A stretch of 64,000 bases of DNA from Ailanthus altissimus (GCA_946807835.1 OX327683.1:38189001-38253000), one strand, 5' to 3'. Counted from the first letter of the stretch, positions 24,901 to 39,546 are shown. Numbers and translations are program-made. The notes: generated by a model not told the origin, from the sequence alone.

Positions 24901-27900
24901 TTTCTTTTTTGGCAATGATGTCCAGGTTCATCATTTGTTGTACTAGAACCATAATTACTGTCATATTAGTTCAGCAGCGTCATATGATGTTAAAAATTTG
25001 CATGGAAATTTTATGAAAATTATGATCAGTGGATGCTATGGATCATCTTGTCTAAAAGTGCTAATCTCCTGATTATGTTGATATTGCAGTAAATGAAAAT
25101 GATATCTACAAAACCTTGATTGAGGCTATCCCAAAAATGTTGAATTGGATCATTCTCTTCAAAGATTCAGAGGTGAGCCAGCTCCTCCCCCCACTCCTTT
25201 ACTGTTTACCGTATTTCTTGATTATGTTGTGCTCACATGACTAGTTGTATTAATTCATCACTTCATTGTGGCATGGCATGTTTTTCTTGGAACCCAACTT
25301 TTAGTACATGGAATCTTATGAGACAAGGCTAACTTTGAAACCAAGGTATTGAGGATATTTATAGTTCATAAATGTCTCTCATATTACAGCTATGCTTGCA
25401 AGCAACATGCACATTTAATACCCTTTCAGCAGAACTAAACTTCTTTTTCTGAGGTTTTCATACATGTCTATAAATTTTGCAACTCAAAAAGCTAACCAGA
25501 TTGATGGTTGTAGCTGCCAGCTTGCCATCCCAACTCTGCTGCTCATTAACTTGTGTTATTACTGCAATATGTGGAACTGTTATATCTCATCTTCTGGTTT
25601 GTTAGACAGTGCATATCATGCCAACCTTCAGAAGATAAAATACAACCATGACCACGATCATCAATTTCAGTAGAAGAGATAAAAGATCTTAGAGACACAA
25701 TGACTCAAAACTTGTATTTGTCTCCATCTTACATGGTTCTCGCTCATGTGCCTGATAAGGCAACTACAACTTCTATCTTGAGGCTAATGGTTATATAGTT
25801 GTTTACAGGATTCAAAGACCCCTACTGTTGATTTTGGATCTGATGCTGGCCCTAAAATGGTCAAAGTATCTGAGGTTAGGTTCTTTCTTGCCTCTTTTGT
25901 TTATAATTACTTGGTCTGTAATTTGCAGCTTGTAGTTTTATACATATGCTTTTCAGACATACATGCTCATGGATCTTACTAATTCTTACAGCAGAGACAT
26001 GCATAAGTATTAATGTAGATTCTTCTTACTATACTTCCAGCATTTAATTCAGGACATCAACTAATTGATGACTGATTGAACAAGTTTCTTGCACGTGTAC
26101 ATTTTTATACTCCCAAGCAATTCAACTTAGGAGCTTAAGCTATTAGGTGGATGAACCAGCTAGCATGTGTGTGCTAACATTAGTATTTTTTAATCATTTT
26201 GGTGTGTCATTATACATACTCATCTTATTGGAGCAACTTCTGGAACTGAAGTGTGAACTTGTACAATGGAGTAAAATTGTGTTTTACTTGCTTTAGTTTA
26301 ACCAACATAAAATTATATGAAGGATGCTCTGATTTTAGGTAACTGATATCGAGGAGATGGCCTGGTCCCCAAAATATGGTTTGAAAGGGATGATTGATGC
26401 TTCAATAAGAGTGAAAATTGAATCAAATGGAAATGAAATAAATGAGCAGATTGTCCCTTTGGAGTTCAAGACTGGAAAAATACCCAATGGTCAGGTAAGT
26501 ATGTAGTCTCTACAGAATTTTATGCTTCAAGAGTTTTGTTTAAATATTGAAGGATGCATAAGACATTATGCAAATCTAGAGGTGGCAAAACGGGTCAGTT
26601 GACCCGCCTAATTTGCACACGACATGAACATGACCTGTTTATAAAATGGGTCATATTCAGATTGATGGGTCACACAACTCGTTAATAACCCTCAACCTAT
26701 TTAACATTTTCTAACCCACTAACTCATTTTGCAACCCATGTCACCTAATATTTACCAAAGTATTAAAAATAAAAGTAATTAAACTAATTAATTAAAATCT
26801 TAAAAATAATATAAAATAGAGTCCCTAAATATTAATATATGAGATGAAATGATGAAAATCCAAACTTAGAATCCTATAACATATTCCATATTAATTACAT
26901 GAAAGTTTAAACTTAGTCTTAAAAGTTCATTTTAGGCATTAGTTTTCATTTGACTTTACTAAATTGTTTTTATATTTTTTTAAAAAATAAATAAAAATTT
27001 AAACATCTCAAATTTATTTTACTAAATTGTCCTTGATATTTTTAAAAATATCAAATTTATCCAATTTATGTTAAAACAGGTTGTAAACGGGTTGGCGGGT
27101 CAGATCTCCTAAACTCGAACATGACCCATTTAATAAACAGGTCACCCAAACACAGCCCACTTATTCAATGGGTCAAAAATACCTCACCCAAACTCGCATT
27201 TTTCATGTCATGTTTGTGTTGGGTTTGCAGGTTGGGTGAAAAATTGTTAGCTCTATGCAAATCACATGATTTTACTTGATAGCATTGACTTTTTTGCTTA
27301 ATTCTTGTCATTTTTGCAGTCATCTATGGAACACCGTGCCCAAGTGATCTTGTATACTCTTCTTATGTCTGAGAGGTGTGTAAGCTTCAGTTTTCATTAA
27401 TTTGTATGGGTTGGTATGTGGAGGACTGAGGGAGGGGTGGAATGGGGATATTATGGGTACTTACTGAGAATCCAATCTGTTACGCTTGTTTGTTTTCCAG
27501 GTACCTAAAGCATATTGACTCTGGTCTTCTCTATTATCTCCAGTCAGATCTTACTCAGGTATAACAAATTATAGCTGTCTCATCTATACTCTCCTCTTAG
27601 AAAGGCAATTTATCACCTATTGATGATTTGTGAAGGGAATTATGGTTCGAAGATCTGACTTGGTCGGCCTAATTATGCGTCGTAATGAACTCGCAAATCA
27701 TATTCTTAAGGCATTAACAACTCAACAATTGCCACCAATGCTACGGGTATGGCTATCATTGAATAATTAGTATTCTGTGTTTTCAGAAGAAACCTTTATG
27801 GATCACCTTATTAAACTCCCAAAGTATTTTTTTTGTAGAGTCCAAGCATTTGCAAAGGCTGTCACCATCTTGATGTTTGTATGGTCTATCATAAGGTAGC

Positions 27901-30900
27901 ATTTTGATCTCCAGAAATTATGGGATGTGAATTTTTTTTCTCATTTTGGTAGGATAGTTATGGGTCATATCTCCTGATAACTATTCATTTTGAATGGCAG
28001 TTCTGGAAATTGTAATCAATTTTCTGGACTGTAGTTGATATAAGGGGTGTCCATGTAGCAAAAGTGCTTTTTGGTTAATATGGATGTATTTGTCCATGTG
28101 TCACAAAGAATTTCATTTTTGTTTTGGGTGGGGGGTGGGGTGCTAAACTTGGAGATGCCATATTACCAAGATCATTTTCTTAAATCCTGGACATCTTCAA
28201 TGAAATTTCTGTGTCCTTCAACCTCTATTGTTTTTTGTATCATTAGTAACTTCAATTCTAACATTGTGCTTTAATACATATTTTAAACTTTACTCCTGGT
28301 TTGTTAATATTGCCATTTTGCAAGAAAGGATATATTCATTAAAACTGTTTGATTTAATTGGTCAATAGTTTTGTTTGGTTGTGGTGCTCAAATGTTCTAA
28401 AATTGCAAAGGTTCTTATTTATCATTGCCATGTGCTCGAGAATTTCCCAGTACTGTGTTTATCGTTGGCTTTCGTTGTTCAAATGTTGTAGGCACATGGT
28501 GGGAACACTGAGGGGAGTGGACTGGGTGATGTGTTCGCTGCACATATTCACCATCTTACCCCCGCTCATTATGGTTTCCTTCGTCATTGGGATCGATTAA
28601 TTGATTTAGAAGCTAAAGAGATGCAGGTGAAATTTGAGAAAGAAAATGTATTCATAAAATTTCATAATTTATGTGTTTTTTAATCATTAAAATTGTTTTT
28701 TCCCACTATTTCAGCTTGTAAAGAATGAAATCTGGCATTCACGTAGTCCAAGGGGTGATCACTTAACTAGTTGCCTTTCTTCTATTGTTCTTGACTCTTC
28801 CAACGAATTTCTACATCGAAAGTCTCCTAAAGACAATCGATTTGTCTACCGTTTTATGCGTCAGGATATGCCTTCTCCTAAACTGAATGCCTCTGCTGGA
28901 GATTCTCTGGCAGCCGCCACTTTTCCATCAAAAAGTATGGATTGCACGCTTAGAAGTGGAGACTATGTGGTATATTTGATTACTCAAGCCATCAGACTTT
29001 TTCATAATCTGATATTAGCTGACGATGATAATGGAGATGCATATACTTTATGCATGTTGATTTAATGATTGGTTCTGCAGAGTAATTATTATCCTAACAT
29101 ATCATCTTTATTATTTATGTTTTGATTATCTATTTACCATTTTGGTTTAGATACTTAGCACCGCATCTGATCATCAAGCTGTTGCAAGTGGGCTGATAAC
29201 AGATATCAATCGTTCCCATGTCTCTGTAAGCACAATATTGCTGTTTATCCTCTTCATGTCGCCATAGTAGATTGAATTTGGATTCTTAGTGGTTATCCTG
29301 TTCCAAAGGAGTAGAATCAGACACAGTAATAAAGACCTCTTTTAAACTGCAAATCTGAATGAGTTCAATGATTTCAAGCTCTCTCATCTTTTATGAACTC
29401 CTAGGTTTCTTTTTCTAAGCGCTTACGGCTACCTGGAAGCAATGCTTCTTCTGAGGAATGGAATCTCCTTCGGGAGGTCTGGCGAATTGACAAGGATGAA
29501 GCAATGACATCTTTTTCAGTTATGCGGTAATTCCTGACTATAATTCCTCCTTTAGCATCCTTAAATTGTGTCTTTTCTCTTGTAGCATTAGGACATTGTA
29601 GGCTTGTGCAATGTACATTGGTCCATTGATGCTTTTAATTATTGTTGAAGGTTCAATCTTGTACAGCTCTTTCTACAAAGTGCACAGAGTTCTCAGCTTC
29701 GAAAGTTGATTGTTGACCTTGAGGTGAATATCAATTAGTAGAACTGTATGGCTTCACAAATCTACTGTGATTTGCCAATTTAATTCTTTCTCCCTTCCCT
29801 GCCTCCCCTGTGTGTGTGTGTAAGTGCACACGTGGGCATTTCCTCTGATAGTGTTCATGCATGTGGGTCTTAACGTGGTCATTCCTTCTAGGCTCCTAGA
29901 TTTGACAGTGGATGCATATTCAGTCAAGATCCAGCTATATCATATATATGGTCAGAGAAGAGTTTAAATGATGATCAGCGCCAAGCTATTCTTAAGGTTG
30001 TATTACTTTTCTCCTGCTAATGTCTTACTATTTTGTGAGCTTGTCTGTCTACTGGATTTACCACTTATTTATGTTGTCCACAAATTCTTTATTTCAGATA
30101 CTCACTGCAAAGGATTATGCCCTGATTCTAGGAATGCCTGGAACAGGCAAGACATCTACTATGGTACATGCTGTGAAAGCGTTGTTGATGAAAGGTGCAT
30201 CTGTTTTGCTGACATCCTACACAAACTCTGCTGTTGATAATTTATTAATCAAATTAAAAGCTCAGGTCATTTCTGTTCTTAATGCATTCAGTAACAGTTA
30301 TATAATGTTACGTTTTTCCTTTTATTTGGTCAATTTAATTTATGTATTCTAATCTTAGCATACATCATACTTCAGATGGACAATCAATACCATTTGAGGA
30401 ATTGGGTTGGGTTATTATGTATTTTTTGCATTAAATATTGACCCCTGTTTTGGTCATAGCATAGCTATAAGTAGCCTTATTTTCCTTGAAGACTTTATCA
30501 AAATGCAGCTTGTCAAAACCTTAATCCCATCATTTTGGTTAATGAGCTTTTTTGGACTTCTATGCAATGCATAGCCCCAACTTCATGGGGTTGGTTCTTG
30601 TCATTTTGTGGTTATTTGATGTGATTATCTGCAATTCTGCATCTTATGTTTTGTACTGAATTACATTTTGTTTTCCTTGTTCTTGATGGTGAACTTTAAA
30701 TAATTTAAGAGCATTGATTTTGTACGCATTGGGAGACATGAAGCTGCACATGAAGAAATTCAGGGGCATTGTCTTTCAGGTCAGAAATTATATCATTAAA
30801 GCTTGTTTCATTTACAGTCAGTATCTTCTCCATGTAATTAAAGTTTCTGTCACAGCAAGGAATGTAAACAGTGTTGAAGAGATTAAAGTAAGATTAGACC

Positions 30901-33808
30901 AAGTCAAAGTTGTTGCAGTCACCTGTTTGGGGACTACTAACCCTTTGCTTGCCAACAAGAGATTCGATGTATGCATCATGGATGAAGCTGGACAGACTAC
31001 CCTCCCGGTACGTATTTTCTTTCTTTGATGCTTTATTCTGTGTAGGCGTTATAGTTGTGGATGATGTCACTTATTAATCCTATTATAGCATGACACGTAC
31101 AAAGTTATATCATCTAGAGATTGGAACCTCGTGTTATTTGTCAGATTTGTACTGTGCAGAATGCAATTTTTAGTAATTATTGAAGTGAATGAGTTGAATA
31201 AAATTTGTTGCCAAGGAAAGTTCATTTGCACAGTGAATGAATAGTTACCCTTGTAGATGGATGTATGATGTGGATAATGCAATTGTACAATAAAAATGAA
31301 ATGATATTATTTATTGTCAGCCCAAAAAACAAGGAAGTCATCTTATAGACAGCAGGTTAAACTGAAATCTGTACTGCAAAATTGTTGTTTATGAAGTCTG
31401 GTGACTGAAATATGGACAGTGACTTGGATGAGAAGCAATACTATGAAGAATAGAACTAGCAAGATGTGTGCTTTGAAGAGAGAAAAGAGGCAGAACCAGC
31501 TAGAATAAGGTGGAGAAAATCAGGAAGACAGTTTTGTGATCTAATGATTTTCATATAGCTGAAGAGACTTGAAGGGTAACAAGTTAGCTCAGAGAAATAT
31601 TGTTTTTGGTTTTGATTTGAACTCACTTGTTGCTTTTTCTTGATTAAACGATGTTTGTTGAAGATTTTAGCATTAGTGTGCAGCTTCTGTGTGATACAGC
31701 TGTTTGCTTGGGGAAAGTACAAGTGATAGATGATTTATATTTTTTAGCCAGTACTCTTGGAAAGATCTTTTAGTCTGAATGGGGAATGATGTTATGAGTT
31801 CATGAAGCACACATTCACTTAAAATCTATGTGGATTTACAAGTGATCTTTGGGATATCAGGTATCATTGGGACCCTTGATGTTTGCTTCAATGTTCGTCC
31901 TTGTTGGTGATCATTATCAACTGCCTCCCTTGGTTCAGGTGTATATCTTATTTATCCTTAGTTCTAGGTGCTTAAACTTTACCCCATAAAGTAAACCTCA
32001 TTAACAATGTTGTGCATATTAATTTCTAGAGTGCAGAGGCTCGAGAAAGTGGAATGGAGATAAGTTTGTTTCGACGGCTCTCAGAAGCACATCCTCAGGC
32101 AATTTCAGCATTGCAAAGCCAGGTTATCCTTAATTCAGAATTGAACTCTTCCTTTTATGCTTGTAGACATGTCTATTTATGAGGTTGTTAATATGCAGTA
32201 CCGTATGTGTCAAGGCATTATGGAACTATCAAACGCCTTGATATATGGTGACAGATTGCATTGTGGTTCTTCTGAAATAGCTAACACCAAAATTGAAGCT
32301 TCAAATTTGAATTTTTGTTCATCATGGCTACAGGAGGTAAGATCCTTTTTTATTTTTAATAAGAAAAGAAAAAAAAAATTTCTTTGCGGTCATTTGTCTC
32401 TTTTTCTTTTTTATTTGACATGAAGAGCAACTGTTGTGAAGATTTAGTTACCTTGCATCAATTAGTTGATGTCTGGCCTCAAATGTTTATATATTAATGC
32501 CTCTCTGAAGTAACAGAAGTCATTGAAATCAAGCTTTTAAACTTATATTTGCAGGTTTTGAATCCAAGCAGACCAGTCATATTTGTTAATACAGGTTTGG
32601 TTAAAAAAATTATTATATTTTATCTATCCCGGTGAGCTTGATTCTATTTATGCAGCTTGGGTTTCTTACTTTATTTTCCCCAATTTAGATATATTGCCTG
32701 CTTATGAGGCAAAAGATCACAAGACTCTGAATAATCCAATTGAGGCTTGCATAATTGCTAAGGTGTGGTCCTAACTTTATTTTAAAAAATACTTATTAGC
32801 TAAGAGCATAAAAATATATATAATTTGGGTATTGAAGCCATGTGCTTTGATTGGAGCCTTACTGCATTGTTCATTTTGATATAGATCACAGAGGAGCTAG
32901 TTAAAAATGAAATTGAGGTCAAAGATATTGGCATCATTACTCCGTATAACTCCCAAGTTGATCTTATTCGAAATACAGTTTCCGTGTCCTTTGTGGAGAT
33001 ACACACCATTGACAAATATCAGGTTAAAATTAAGCATATTTTATTTTAACTTTGTTCTTCATTTTCCTGAATTTGGAGATTTTATTAACTGCCAGTACCA
33101 TCATTTGTCTTAACGTCTTGTAACTCTTTAACGGATTGTACAAGCCCACTTTGTGTCTTTTCCTTTTCTTTTTCCACCCAAGAAATGTATATGCTTTAAT
33201 TGTTGTCACTCTTTCTGCTTTTGATTAACATGGAATATATGGGCATTGGTTATACCGCTCTCTCTCTCTCTCCTCTTTTTCCCTTCTAACTCCTTTTCTG
33301 CAGGGACGAGATAAGGACTGCATACTGGTGTCCTTTGTTAGATCTAATGAGAATCCAAGGAACTGCAATTCTTCACTGCTTGGAGACTGGCATAGGATTA
33401 ATGTAGCTCTAACACGCGCTAAGGTAAGCATCTAGTGCTTCAATCACAATAACTAAAATTATGTTGCCCACCATCTTCTTGCAACTTTTTAGATTCTTTT
33501 CTTTGTAAAATAGAGAGCAAGTAAACAAAGAATACTTGATATTAGCATGGTAGAATGTGCTTGATAGGCAGTAAAGCTGCATTATTAGAAACTGGTTTAT
33601 CTGAACAAGGTGATTTATATAACTTTTTTTTTTCTTTTGTGTACAGAAAAAGTTGATCATGGTCGGGTCATGCAGAACCCTTTCAAAAGTACCTCTTCTG
33701 AAACTTCTCATCAACAAGGTTAAAGAGCAATCAGGCATATTAACTGTATCTAAAATCGATATCAGCCGCAAAGGAGAGCTGAGGAGATGCTCTCAAATCA
33801 GATTGTAA
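21984..33808 (+). CDS. DNA2: DNA replication helicase/nuclease DNA2 (JHS1)
   Basis: DNA2 trims long Okazaki-fragment flaps and resects DNA ends in the nucleus. Thirty-four coding exons join in frame to 4110 nt (1369 aa, close to plant JHS1): the first is 21984-22388 and the last 33647-33808. The N-terminal ~400 residues are low-complexity, serine-rich and probably disordered. An RecB-like nuclease follows, with GMID (Asp578) and LEFKTGK (Glu600, Lys602). The four Fe-S cysteines lie at 446, 690, 693 and 699 ([10 protein letters not shown]). The superfamily 1 helicase has Walker A GMPGTGKT (about 971), DEAGQ (about 1081), GDHYQLPP (about 1105), QYRM (about 1146) and VALTRAK (about 1310). All catalytic motifs are present. 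Intron 2 appears to use a GC donor at 22680. The 26495-27319 intron holds a 679-bp hAT-type MITE. The start is the first ATG after the CT tract. Confidence 0.94.
26577..27255. mobile_element. hAT-type MITE within a DNA2 intron
   Basis: This 679-bp element lies in the DNA2 intron between the exons ending at 26494 and starting at 27320. It is flanked by a perfect 8-bp direct repeat, TGCAAATC, at 26569-26576 and 27256-27263, and its termini are TAGAG and CTCTA. The outer ~130 bp on each side are rich in complementary GGGT/ACCC words (GGGTCAGTTGACCCG, CAATGGGTCA) able to form a fold-back. The centre is AT-rich with no ORF. The 8-bp duplication and TAG ends indicate the hAT superfamily. It sits well away from both splice sites. 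Confidence 0.82.
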
Positions 33809-36200
33809 ATTTGGCTCTCTTTGCATTCTTTAATTGAAGTTTGGAAAATTTTGGTTCTCTTGTAATAAATCCTTAAAAAAAAGGTGGTAATATAAGAAAA
33901 AAAAGAAAATGTTTGTCATAATTATATGAAATGTAAATAACAGAACAGCCGCTAGCCCCCTCTGTAATAAACTTGCAGACACATGCGAATTGATTTGATA
34001 CACTATAGAATCTTGATAAATTAATAAATTTGGGATAAAATTATATTATTTAAGTAAATATTAATTAACTAACAAATTATTAATTTATGAAAATGTCTTA
34101 TTTTTCTAAGATATTAGATCTAATAAACTCTTCTTGTAAATAAATGAATTAATTTGAAGAAGCATTTAAATTGATAATAATAATTGTAATAGGATTATGC
34201 TACATTATAATTTTTTTGCATTACAAATATTTAGGGATGAGATTTAAATTGACATCAATTTAAGTAAAAATAAGCAACACTAGATATATGTTTAATAAAT
34301 GCTTCTTAGCCAATTCATGTAGATTTAATTATATGTTAATTTATGTAATAAATGAATTTTATATGAACTATAAGGATTTTTTTTTATTATGTATTATTTT
34401 ATAAAATTATCGAATTATTACTTTAGCATGTTAGATTTAATTTTAAATTGAAAAAAATTATTTAATTAAGGTTATTAATTTATTAAAATTTTACTGAATT
34501 ATGTGATTACTTGGTAATTGAGAGAATGAGCTCATTTAGGCTTGTTAACTTTACAGAAAAACAAAACATGAGTTTTGAAATTATGATTTAAATAAGATTA
34601 ATCTTATTATGTTTATATAGATGAGATGTAAATTTTGTATTTCAGATGTAAAATTTGATGTGTTTAATATTAATTAGTATTATATAACTATCATATTAAA
34701 AGTTTATTTGATCGAATTTTTTAAATAGAACTTTTAAAAGTAAAAATTTTAAAGTATAATTTTTAGAAGTAAAATTTAAAAAAAAGAGTTAATGATCGTT
34801 TGATTGTTAATTAAAAAGAATCTTTTTTTAAGTATTAAATTGTTTGATTATATATTGTTAAAAGTGCTTATCTAATATTAAATTATCAAAAAAGATATTT
34901 AATAAAATTTATATTAAATTCTAAATAATTTTAATATTTTATATATATAAATTTAAATTTATCCTACATTTTCTCAAATTTAATTTTTTAAACATAAGAA
35001 TTAAATAAAATTAATACATACTAATTAATGAATTAATATAAATTATTATTTTTGGTGCAAAGATTAAAAATAAATTAATACTTCTTTTCATTTAAAAAAT
35101 AAAATAATTAACAAAATTTTTTGATAAATTCTTGTAAAAAATTTAATAACTACAGAGATATGAAACATTTTAAGAAAATATTGAAAATATGTAACTTAAA
35201 TATGGTTTATTTTTATTAAAGGTACACTATAAAAATAAGAAAATATTATTAGAATATATATGATGTTACACAAATAAAAAAAGGTTCAGAAAATTTTATT
35301 TTCAAAAGTTCAAAATTTGAGCTTTTTCAAGTAGTGGCAAAATAAATTTTTTAATTTTTAAAATTGTTTCTCTAATTACAACTAAACATCATAAAATTTT
35401 TTGAAAAAATCTTTTAATATTAAAAAAATATTTCAGCTAATAAAAAACTTCAACTAAACACGCACTAATAATAATTACAAAATCAACAACTACTTAACAA
35501 GCATTAGTTATCGATTGATGATACATCAAACACGCACTAATAATAATTACAAAGTCAACAACTACTTAACAAGCATTAGTCATCGATTGATGATACATCA
35601 ATTAGTATACAAATTTTATATTTTAACTTTGTAAATATAATACAATTTTAATATATATATATATTACAACAAAATTTGAGGAGATTGACATTGAATTTGG
35701 ATCGGTTTGTTAGTTTATGGAGGTAGAAAATGAGAATGGAAATGATATTAAAGGGTCGTGGAATATAGAAGAGAAAAAATCTAAGACACGAGATAATTTT
35801 CTCAATTAGACTCATATAATAAATTACAAACAAGTCAAACGAAATCGATCCATTTCATAAAATACAAGCATGCAGAAACACTATTAACTTAATTTCCATT
35901 TCTTCTATTTTAAAGCTTTTACATCACGGGAAAAAAAAGAGCATAAATAGTCATGTATCCATCGTCTGGATTCCAAATAATTAACACATAAATATCTATG
36001 GCCGGTTAATAAAAGAAAAAAAAAATAGATGTAAAGTTAGAAAGATTCACTGAAGTGATGTCTATGGCTGGTTAATTAATTCATTTCCAATTTTTCGATG
36101 AATGTCTGTTATAGACTGAAATATGAAAACCATAATTGTTGTTGCTTCATTGCCATCCATAACATCCCACTTTCATTATAAATATATAGCTACAAATGTT
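33809..36200. other. AT-rich intergenic region downstream of DNA2
   Basis: The DNA2 3' UTR probably ends near 33900. Beyond it the sequence is strongly AT-rich with no supported gene. From about 34700 to 35460 it has MITE-like texture, ending in an AACTTCAACTAAACACGCAC-type terminus common in plant DNA elements. A 72-bp tandem duplication follows and is listed separately. Confidence 0.45.
35459..35602. repeat. 72-bp tandem duplication
   Basis: The unit beginning CACGCACTAATAATAATTAC occurs at 35459 and again at 35531. The two copies differ at only about two positions (AAATC/AAGTC and GTTATC/GTCATC). Near-identity indicates a recent local duplication. It may have arisen at the edge of a transposable element. 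Confidence 0.85.
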
Positions 36201-36238
36201 CTTCCTATGTGTGACTGTATACTTATTGTTTCTTTTAA

Positions 36239-37060
<822 letters not shown>

Positions 37061-37154
37061 GTATATATTTTGCTTTCTTGTGGTTAAAAATAATAAGTTT
37101 GCTGCTACATATTTATAAAAATACAACTTATTCTCATGGCTTTTTTCTGCTAAT

Positions 37155-37505
37155 TGTTTCGATTTTGCTCGTAATCACAGATAGAAAGCTGTATTTCTAG
37201 AGAAACAAACAGAAAGTTGCAGAGATTATTTGAGAGAAAGTGAAAGACTGAAAAAGAAATGCTTCTTCGATATGTTGATACATGATGTCTTACAATATTT
37301 ATACACATATTTTGCATCTCCAACAGAATCCTGAATATCAGAAAATTAGTTACAAAGGGTGGGAAAATTAAATCACTTTTTTGATGCATACTGTAACTGA
37401 ACTATAACTAAATCACTAGACTACAATTTCTCTTGCTGACGTGTCTGCTGAGAACTATTTTCTGCACACTTGTTATCAATCACCCTCGTCAGTACAAAAA
37501 CAACA
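37155..37505 (-). mobile_element. Solo LTR, Copia-like
   Basis: On the - strand this 351-bp block starts TGTTGTTTTTG and ends CGAAACA. It carries a TATA-like TATAAATATTGTAAG region (near 37290-37305) and pyrimidine-rich CTTTCACTTTCTCTC leader wording, as in Copia LTRs. No primer-binding site or gag follows, so it looks like a solo LTR. The flanking 5-mers (CTAAT and TTTCG) do not match, so either the boundaries are slightly off or the flanks are rearranged. It replaces the 3' part of the GH9 relict. Confidence 0.5.
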
Positions 37506-37876
37506 TTTCGTGGCTAGAAAATTTTACTCCAGCAGTGGATACGAGGTAACAATATGAATGAACAAATAATTTATTCATTTATTGATCATGATATACAAAC
37601 ACGGCAATATATTTACACAGCATAAATTATTGTGGGGTGAGTATCAGAGCAAGGCAGAGCAGTTTACTCGTGTTTACAAAAAAGTAACAACAAATTGAAG
37701 AAGACACCCAGAGGATTGTTATGGTTTTTGTCGTGGAATAACCTTTAATATGTAGCAACTGCATCTCTTGTGGCCACCGTCTATTCCGAGTACTTAACAA
37801 CTGCAAAGGCCTCCCTCCAATGTCCCGATGGCCTTTTTCATCCCTCACTTAATTGCCCTAGTCAGCTCTCAGATAT
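37506..37876. other. Unassigned sequence between LTR and MULE
   Basis: There is no open frame with a recognisable domain; the - strand frame at 37627-37848 is not convincing. The texture of moderate GC with poly-A-signal-like words suggests further retroelement sequence, possibly continuing from the neighbouring LTR. Confidence 0.3.
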
Positions 37877-37885
37877 TTAATTTTA

Positions 37886-38685
37886 AAGATAAAGAATATT
37901 TTTGTCCCAAGAGAATGAGTTAATACATAATTTTATCCTATATGTTTAAAAATAAACATTTTGTACTAATTCTTTAATAGTTTTCTGTTAAATTTGATAG
38001 TGAAAGCATAAAATTAAAATTTAATATAAATTTTAAAATATAATAATAGAGTAAAATACGTGTTAATTTAATTAGCTAATAATAAAAGTAAGAAATAAAA
38101 GAGACACGTGATATATTATTATTAAATTTAATTTTAATATTTATTTTTAATAATTTAATAAAAAATACAAAATAGCTCTGTTACTATCATTAGTAATCAA
38201 TAGCAGCAGGCTGCTAGTAGCCGTTAGACTCTGATGATAAAAATGATTAAATTTTACATTATTTGACTCTAATTTTTATGATCTACACAATGATGAAGTT
38301 ATTTTTAACACAAAAAAAAGAACATAAAGACGGTAAAAAAAGGTGGGGATGGGACAATGCTAGCCATCACGGGACAACAATGGCGGGACATCGAAGATGT
38401 TATTTATTTATTTATAATTTATAAAATAAAAATTTAAACTTATCGTGGCGTGACATATGTTTATAAATTTTTATTTTTTAAAGGTTTTAATTTTATTTAT
38501 ATGCCACGTGTCCTGTTAAAATTATGCCACATAGACTTTAATAAGCGCAAGAATGTCATTGTACAAAAAAAATATCTTTTCTGTCAAATTTAACAGAAAC
38601 TGATTAAGACAAACTTGTCCATTTTTAAACATGTGAGATAAATTAGGTATTAGTCCATACTTTTGAAACAAAATATCTTTATCCC
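37886..38685. mobile_element. Non-autonomous Mutator-like element, same family as 8238-9239
   Basis: An 800-bp element is flanked by a perfect 9-bp direct repeat, TTAATTTTA, at 37877-37885 and 38686-38694. Its ends (AAGATAAAG and CTTTATCCC) begin inverted repeats of about 115 bp that pair imperfectly (37886-38000 with 38570-38685) and share the CTGTTAAATTTGA core. The order of internal words resembles the first MULE, including an ATCTAC(A/G)CAAT(G/A) motif and a GC-rich patch near 38340-38400. There is no transposase ORF. Confidence 0.85.
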
Positions 38686-38860
38686 TTAATTTTAATATAT
38701 ACATATAAATAACCTTCAATGCATGATGCACATGCAAAATTGAATATGCCATGGTAGGTGGACTATATCTACATAGTTGGGTTTGGGGGAAAGCATCCAA
38801 GTCAACCACATCATGGAGGAGCATCAATTGTGTCAAATTAGAAAGATCCAACGCTAGTGA

Positions 38861-39546
38861 TAAAAAGACCCGCTCCCATTTAGTATGATATTGCCCACTT
38901 TGAGTTTAGGACTGTATGATTTTATTCTTAGATCTCCGCAAAAGACATCATACTAATTGAGAATGGGCTTTACATATATAGCTCATAAACTTTATCTAAC
39001 CAAGTCACATGAGATTCTAGCACTTAATTCTTATCTCATCCATCTTGATCTAGCTATTTATGCCCTCATGAATCTTGAATGCTTCAACCTCACTTCATCT
39101 ATCTTAACCTTATTATTTATGACCTCATGAATTTTTGATGTTACAATCTACCCTTTAGGGGACACACAGTCTTGTATGCACTAAGCTTCTTAGGACATAT
39201 GACTAACTCATATGGGCTACACCTCAAAGGTCGCATGACTCGTGTGCGCTATTTGTAGTTCAGACTGTGAGCTCATTGACTTACACCGTGAAGTAAGTTT
39301 GACTCTGATACCACTTGTAATGACTCGCTTCCATATAATGATATTGTCCATTTTTTACTTAAGCTCGTATAGTTTTGTTTTTATATTTTTTTAAAAGGCC
39401 TCGTACTAATTAAGAATGACCATTACATAAATAGTCAAAAAATTTATCGAATCAGATGATGTGAGATTCTAACACCTATCTCTAACCTTATTTATATTAA
39501 TTATACTATTTATGACCTTAAAAAATCTTAGATGATAGTTGTTACA
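38861..39546 (-). mobile_element. Complete TRIM-like element (two short LTRs, Met-tRNA primer site, 5-bp TSD)
   Basis: Two diverged LTRs lie at 38861-39145 and 39316-39546. Next to the right LTR, 39303-39313 reads CTCTGATACCA, the complement of the initiator-Met primer site TGGTATCAGAG, so the element lies on the - strand. A purine-rich tract on that strand (complement of 39146-39160) precedes the other LTR, as a polypurine tract should. A 5-bp target duplication, AGTGA, flanks it at 38856-38860 and 39547-39551. The internal domain is about 170 bp with no ORF. These are the defining traits of a terminal-repeat retrotransposon in miniature. Confidence 0.78.

Noticed and set aside
31067..31722. 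- strand frames in a long DNA2 intron
   Set aside because: They lie in the intron between exons ending at 31007 and starting at 31861, with no domain and no splice-compatible continuation.
33225..33771. - strand open frames opposite the last DNA2 exons
   Set aside because: They are antisense shadows of the conserved helicase C-terminal exons.
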